Origin: Chloroflexota bacterium
Lineage (GTDB): Bacteria; Chloroflexota; Anaerolineae; Anaerolineales; Anaerolineaceae
Length of the DNA: 9,947 nucleotides
Direction: 5' to 3'
NCBI GenBank assembly: GCA_011053085.1
Contig: DSBE01000312.1
Coordinates: forward strand, 1 to 9,947
In this document: in pieces, positions 7,098-9,947 of the stretch
How the letters are laid out: each line of letters starts with the position of its first letter
How positions within the stretch are numbered: position 1 is the first letter of the stretch
Program-made: the position numbers and the translations under genes
The notes under the pieces: model-generated
Seen by the model: only the letters and a program-made list of their open reading frames with translations
The model's database searches: none
Told to the model about the DNA's origin: nothing

Positions 7098-7126
7098 ATA
7101 ATAGCCTGAAGCGGTTCAGGTCGCAA
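7098..7126 (-). promoter_or_regulatory. promoter for the GH25 gene
   Basis: On the minus strand -35 TTGCGA (7121-7126, 4 of 6) is followed by 17 bases and -10 TATTAT (7098-7103, 5 of 6). The start would be near 7091, leaving a leader of about 32 bases that contains the AAAGGA ribosome site. The spacer is almost exactly filled by the inverted repeat at 7105-7120. Confidence 0.5.
7105..7120. repeat. operator-like inverted repeat CCTGAA-GCGG-TTCAGG
   Basis: Perfect 6-base arms flank a 4-base centre. The dyad lies between the -35 and -10 of the GH25 promoter and directly upstream of the opposite promoter. It lies outside both predicted transcripts, so it would act as DNA, for example as a repressor site, and not as an RNA hairpin. 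No regulator gene is adjacent. Confidence 0.45.
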
Positions 7127-7150
7127 GTGCAGGCACTGGCGATGTATAAT
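7121..7150 (+). promoter_or_regulatory. promoter for the ThuA-like gene
   Basis: TATAAT at 7145-7150 is a perfect -10. The only candidate -35 is TCGCAA (7121-7126, 3 of 6) at 18 bases, on the same bases as the opposite -35. The start near 7157 leaves 48 bases before ATG 7205, which argues against the upstream in-frame ATG at 7142. The weak -35 suggests dependence on an activator or modest strength. Confidence 0.45.
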
Positions 7151-7204
7151 GGAATAAATGACCTGTATCATGGATGCAAGGTGCAAGCCAGAAAGGAACC
7201 AGAT

Positions 7205-7882
7205 ATGATGCAGACCTATTCACCAGAAGAAACCACCATCGCTGTGATCACCGGCGGTCACAGCTATGAAGTCATCGCTTTCCATCAATTGTTCCGATCT
7301 CTACCGGGGATCTGCGCTTATATCCAATCATTGGACGAATTTTGCAGCAGCAGACAGGCTGACCGTCTTGCCTACGATGCGCTGGTTTTCTACAACTTCC
7401 ATCAAGACACGCCGGATGACGAACAATGCCCCTGGTATGCGGGCAAACAACGCACGGTGTTGGGCGAGGTGCTTGGCAATGGGCAGGGCATGGTGTTCTT
7501 GCATCACGCGCTGCTGGCTTATCCCAGTTGGGATGTATGGGGTCAGTTGCTGGGGGTCGCACAGCGTTCGTTTCAGTATTTCCCTGACCAGGAGATGACG
7601 ATTACGCCCACGAAAACCTCGCATTGCATCACTGAAGGACTGCAATCCTGGCAGATGGTCGATGAGGTGTATTTGATGGATGAACCGCGGGGCGATGTTG
7701 AGGTGCTGCTGACTACTGATCATCCACGCAGTATGCGATCAATCGCCTGGGCGCGGGAATTGCCGGAGAAGCGAGTGTTCTGTCTGGTCAGCGGGCATGA
7801 CGCGCACACCTGGCAAAACCAATCGTTTCAACAGGTTCTGCTGCGCGGCATTCAGTGGGCGGCAAAAACACTGTCAGTCTGA
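7205..7882 (+). CDS. ThuA-like domain protein
   Basis: A 225-residue cytosolic protein made of one ThuA-like (class I glutamine amidotransferase fold) domain. ThuA acts in trehalose/maltitol use in rhizobia, but most family members have no proven reaction. Visible signatures are the opening ITGGHSYE (15-22), the central GxGMVFLHHALLAYPSWDVW with LLG (92-116), VDEVY (152-156), and the closing block W182 to A220 with RVFCLVSGHDAHTWQNQSF and LLRGIQWAA, which is the most diagnostic part. There is no signal peptide. The frame opens upstream to an ATG at 6950, but that stretch is antisense to the GH25 gene. ATG 7205 (or 7208) has GAAAGGA 7-8 bases before it and lies just after the predicted promoter. 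The gene ends inside the promoter of the following binding-protein gene. Confidence 0.83.
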   Translation: MMQTYSPEETTIAVITGGHSYEVIAFHQLFRSLPGICAYIQSLDEFCSSRQADRLAYDALVFYNFHQDTPDDEQCPWYAGKQRTVLGEVLGNGQGMVFLHHALLAYPSWDVWGQLLGVAQRSFQYFPDQEMTITPTKTSHCITEGLQSWQMVDEVYLMDEPRGDVEVLLTTDHPRSMRSIAWARELPEKRVFCLVSGHDAHTWQNQSFQQVLLRGIQWAAKTLSV

Positions 7883-7908
7883 CCGGCGGCGCCATCCCCT
7901 GATATAAT
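7879..7908 (+). promoter_or_regulatory. promoter giving a leaderless solute-binding protein mRNA
   Basis: TGATATAAT at 7900-7908 is a full extended -10. A -35 CTGACC (7879-7884, 4 of 6) lies 18 bases upstream and overlaps the ThuA stop codon. ATG 7916 begins 8 bases after the -10, right where transcription should start, and there is no ribosome site. Confidence 0.6.
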
Positions 7909-7915
7909 CATGGCT

Positions 7916-9919
7916 ATGAAAAAACCATTTCTACCCTTGACCAAGCGAATTTTCCTGATCATACCAGCCCTTCTTTTATTATTGCTGACGCTGGCTGCCT
8001 GCACAGGCACGCCTGAGCCCACCCCGGCCAGTACCACAAGCAGCCCGACCACGATAGCAGCAGTGGAGGAACCGACAACGGAAGCGCCAACACCTACCGA
8101 AATCCCGACCCCCGAACCTGAACTGGTGCTGGTGGTTTGCCTTGGTAGGGAGCCTGAGACCTTGTTCCTGTATGGCGGCAATTCAGCTGCCATGTGGAGC
8201 GTGCTGGAAGCGATCTATGACGGTCCGTTCGACACCCTCGACGGCCAACCGCAAGCTGTGATCCTGCAACATGTGCCTTCTGTCGATAATGGCGGGGTGG
8301 CATTTGCACCAGTGGCAGTAGAAGCTGGCGATATGGTGGTGGATGCTGACGGCGCAATGACCGCGCTGCAACCCGGCACACAGATCCTGCCTGCCGGCTG
8401 CACCAACCGCAGTTGTGCGATCGCATGGCAGCCCGACGAGGAGATTGCCATGGATGTCATGCAGGTGACCTATGAACTGCTGCCCGGCCTGACCTGGTCG
8501 GACGGCGCACCCCTGACGGCATCCGATTCGGTGTTTTCGTTTGAGATGGGAGCGCTGGAGAATTTACCGGTGACTGCGACCCGGTATGACCGCACGGCGG
8601 CCTACACAGCCGAATCTGACAGCGTGGTGCAGTGGACGGGTATCCCGGGCTATTTTCCGCGCGATGTCAGCAGCCTTTTTGCCATCCCGCAGCCCGCGCA
8701 TGTTCTGGGCGCACTCAACGCTGATGGATTGTTAACCTCACCTCTGACTGCTGAACAACCCCTGGGTTGGGGCGCTTATATAATGGAAGAGTGGGTGCGG
8801 GGCGACCATATCACGTTGGTGAAAAATGAGCGTTATTTCCGTGCCAGCGAAAACCTGCCTGCCTATGACCGCCTGGTGTTCCGTTTTCCGGGCAGCCAGC
8901 CGCAGACGCTGTTGAACGCGCTGCTGGTGGGCGAATGTGATGTCGTGGACCGCACCGCCAACCTGGAGAGTATTGTGCGCGATGTACGGCTGGCAGAGAT
9001 CGATGGTCAGTTGAGCCTGCACCTCAGCCAGGGGCCAGACTGGACCCAACTGGTGTTCGGCATCAAACCCGCCAGTTATGACGATGGCTATAATGTATTT
9101 TCGGATGACCGCCCGGATGTGTTGTCTGACCCGCTGGTGCGAAAAGCCCTGGCGGCGTGTATCGATCGGGAGGAAATCATCCGTCGTTTTTATGCCAACA
9201 TGGTCTCAGTGCCTGAGAGTTACCTGCTGCCCACCCGCACCGAATTCCTCGCCGGGCAGGATCTCACCGGGTTTGACCCGCAGCAGGCGCAGGAATGGCT
9301 ACAAGCCGCCGGCTGGATCGACGCGGGCGGAGACACCCGCATTGCATCGGGTGTGGCGAATGTGTTGAACGGCACACCGCTCAGCATTGACCTTGCCATG
9401 GTCATAGGCGCTGACCGGGAACGCAGTGAAGCCATCATCGAGCTGGTCACCGAAGGCCTGCAAGCCTGCGGTATCGGCGTGAACCCATTGCTGGAGGCGC
9501 CTACTGAGTTGTACGCCCCCGGGCCTGACGGGCGCATTTTCGGGCGGCAATTTGACCTGGCACAGATCACATGGATGGCGGGCAACGAACCCGCCTGCAG
9601 CCTGTATCTGTCAGAACAGATTCCCACCCGCCAGAATTTCTGGATCGGCGCCAATGTGGGCGGGTATGAAAACGAAGCTTATGATGAAGCTTGCCGATTG
9701 GCGCGCAGTGCACGGTTGGACGCCATGGATGTGTATTTCGAGGCGCATCACAGCGCACAGCGCATTTTCCTGGCAGAAATGCCGGCTGTACCACTGTTCT
9801 TTAACCTGCATGCAGCTGCTACCCGGCTGGATTTGTGCGGTTTTACCATGAATGACAGCGCGCGTAGTGATCTGTGGAATTTAGAGAGCTGGCACTCCGG
9901 CGGAAATTGTGAGGATTAA
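7916..9919 (+). CDS. ABC transporter solute-binding lipoprotein, family 5 (peptide/nickel type)
   Basis: Extracellular binding subunit of an ABC importer of the oligopeptide/dipeptide/nickel class, 667 residues. The signal peptide has KK, a long hydrophobic run and the lipobox LAAC, with lipidated C29. A Thr/Pro/Glu-rich tether (30-69) holds the domain off the membrane. The SBP_bac_5 domain shows LLPGLTWSDGAPLTASDSVFSF (188-209), a GWGAY motif followed by a YxR-type NERYF segment, and PLVRKALAACIDREEIIRRFY near 408-428. A close cysteine pair, C162 and C167, may form a disulphide. The ligand cannot be read from sequence. ATG 7916 is chosen over ATG 7910 because the -10 box ends at 7908. No permease or ATPase gene is in the window, and one could follow beyond 9947. 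The family is otherwise complete here, ending at TAA 9917-9919. Confidence 0.92.
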   Translation: MKKPFLPLTKRIFLIIPALLLLLLTLAACTGTPEPTPASTTSSPTTIAAVEEPTTEAPTPTEIPTPEPELVLVVCLGREPETLFLYGGNSAAMWSVLEAIYDGPFDTLDGQPQAVILQHVPSVDNGGVAFAPVAVEAGDMVVDADGAMTALQPGTQILPAGCTNRSCAIAWQPDEEIAMDVMQVTYELLPGLTWSDGAPLTASDSVFSFEMGALENLPVTATRYDRTAAYTAESDSVVQWTGIPGYFPRDVSSLFAIPQPAHVLGALNADGLLTSPLTAEQPLGWGAYIMEEWVRGDHITLVKNERYFRASENLPAYDRLVFRFPGSQPQTLLNALLVGECDVVDRTANLESIVRDVRLAEIDGQLSLHLSQGPDWTQLVFGIKPASYDDGYNVFSDDRPDVLSDPLVRKALAACIDREEIIRRFYANMVSVPESYLLPTRTEFLAGQDLTGFDPQQAQEWLQAAGWIDAGGDTRIASGVANVLNGTPLSIDLAMVIGADRERSEAIIELVTEGLQACGIGVNPLLEAPTELYAPGPDGRIFGRQFDLAQITWMAGNEPACSLYLSEQIPTRQNFWIGANVGGYENEAYDEACRLARSARLDAMDVYFEAHHSAQRIFLAEMPAVPLFFNLHAAATRLDLCGFTMNDSARSDLWNLESWHSGGNCED

Positions 9920-9933
9920 TTGTTAAATAATAG

Positions 9934-9942
9934 TGTTATAAT
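9934..9942 (+). promoter_or_regulatory. extended -10 promoter for a gene beyond the window
   Basis: TGTTATAAT at 9934-9942 is a full extended -10. No clear -35 is visible within the last gene's 3' end. Its position after the binding-protein stop suggests the next gene is transcribed separately. A 9-base repeat TAATTGTTA occurs at 9917-9925 and 9939-9947, overlapping this box. Confidence 0.5.
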
Positions 9943-9947
9943 TGTTA

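Noticed and set aside
7105..7120. Intrinsic terminator at the CCTGAA/TTCAGG dyad
   Set aside because: It has no T-run on either side and lies between divergent promoters, upstream of both transcript starts.
6950..7204. Longer start for the ThuA-like gene at ATG 6950 or 7142
   Set aside because: The stretch from 6950 overlaps the GH25 gene in antisense, and ATG 7142 lies before the predicted transcript start. ATG 7205 has a good ribosome site and begins at the domain edge.
1..9947. CRISPR array, tRNA, insertion sequence, defence or phage module
   Set aside because: No regularly spaced repeats, transposase, terminal inverted repeats, cloverleaf or defence gene could be found. The lone GH25 gene is not enough to infer a prophage.

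Overview
The window reads as a stretch of ordinary bacterial chromosome with about ten genes on both strands. It probably comes from a member of the Chloroflexota, Anaerolineae-like. That placement is an inference. It rests on the lipoprotein style (a lipobox cysteine followed by a Thr/Pro/Glu-rich tether), the mixture of solute-binding protein, ThuA-like protein and hybrid kinase, and the general look of the proteins. No rRNA or other decisive marker is present. I see no mobile element, CRISPR array, tRNA or phage module.

Left part (1-1364): the 3' end of a type IIA topoisomerase A subunit (gyrA) runs rightwards and meets, 7 bases later, a leftward two-gene unit. That unit encodes a 258-aa protein that looks like an FtsK/HerA-type ATPase domain without a P-loop, followed through an ATGA overlap by a 76-aa protein. 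A consensus-like promoter for this pair and the promoter of ldh lie back to back in the 211-base gap.

Middle part (1365-4528): L-lactate dehydrogenase (ldh) runs rightwards and shares its stop (TTAA) with the convergent tRNA methylthiotransferase gene mtaB. mtaB is preceded on the same strand by a lipoprotein gene of probable jelly-roll fold. mtaB seems to have its own promoter, placed so that its mRNA would start at the ATG.

Right part (4529-9947): a cytosolic GAF-HisKA-HATPase-receiver hybrid histidine kinase runs rightwards and converges on a leftward GH25 muramidase-like gene. That gene is divergent from a ThuA-like gene, and a perfect 16-base dyad sits in the shared promoter region. Next comes a family 5 (peptide/nickel-type) ABC solute-binding lipoprotein, also with a predicted leaderless promoter. 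The window ends in another promoter facing a gene outside it, possibly the permease.

Functionally the region mixes housekeeping (topoisomerase, tRNA modification, fermentation) with sensing and envelope/nutrient functions (hybrid kinase, muramidase, binding protein, lipoprotein). I do not see one integrated new system. The items most worth a second look are the P-loop-less FtsK-like protein with its small partner, the repeated TGnTATAAT promoters, the two predicted leaderless genes, and the operator-like dyad between the GH25 and ThuA genes. No gap without a gene exceeds 300 bases, and I found no convincing intrinsic terminator.
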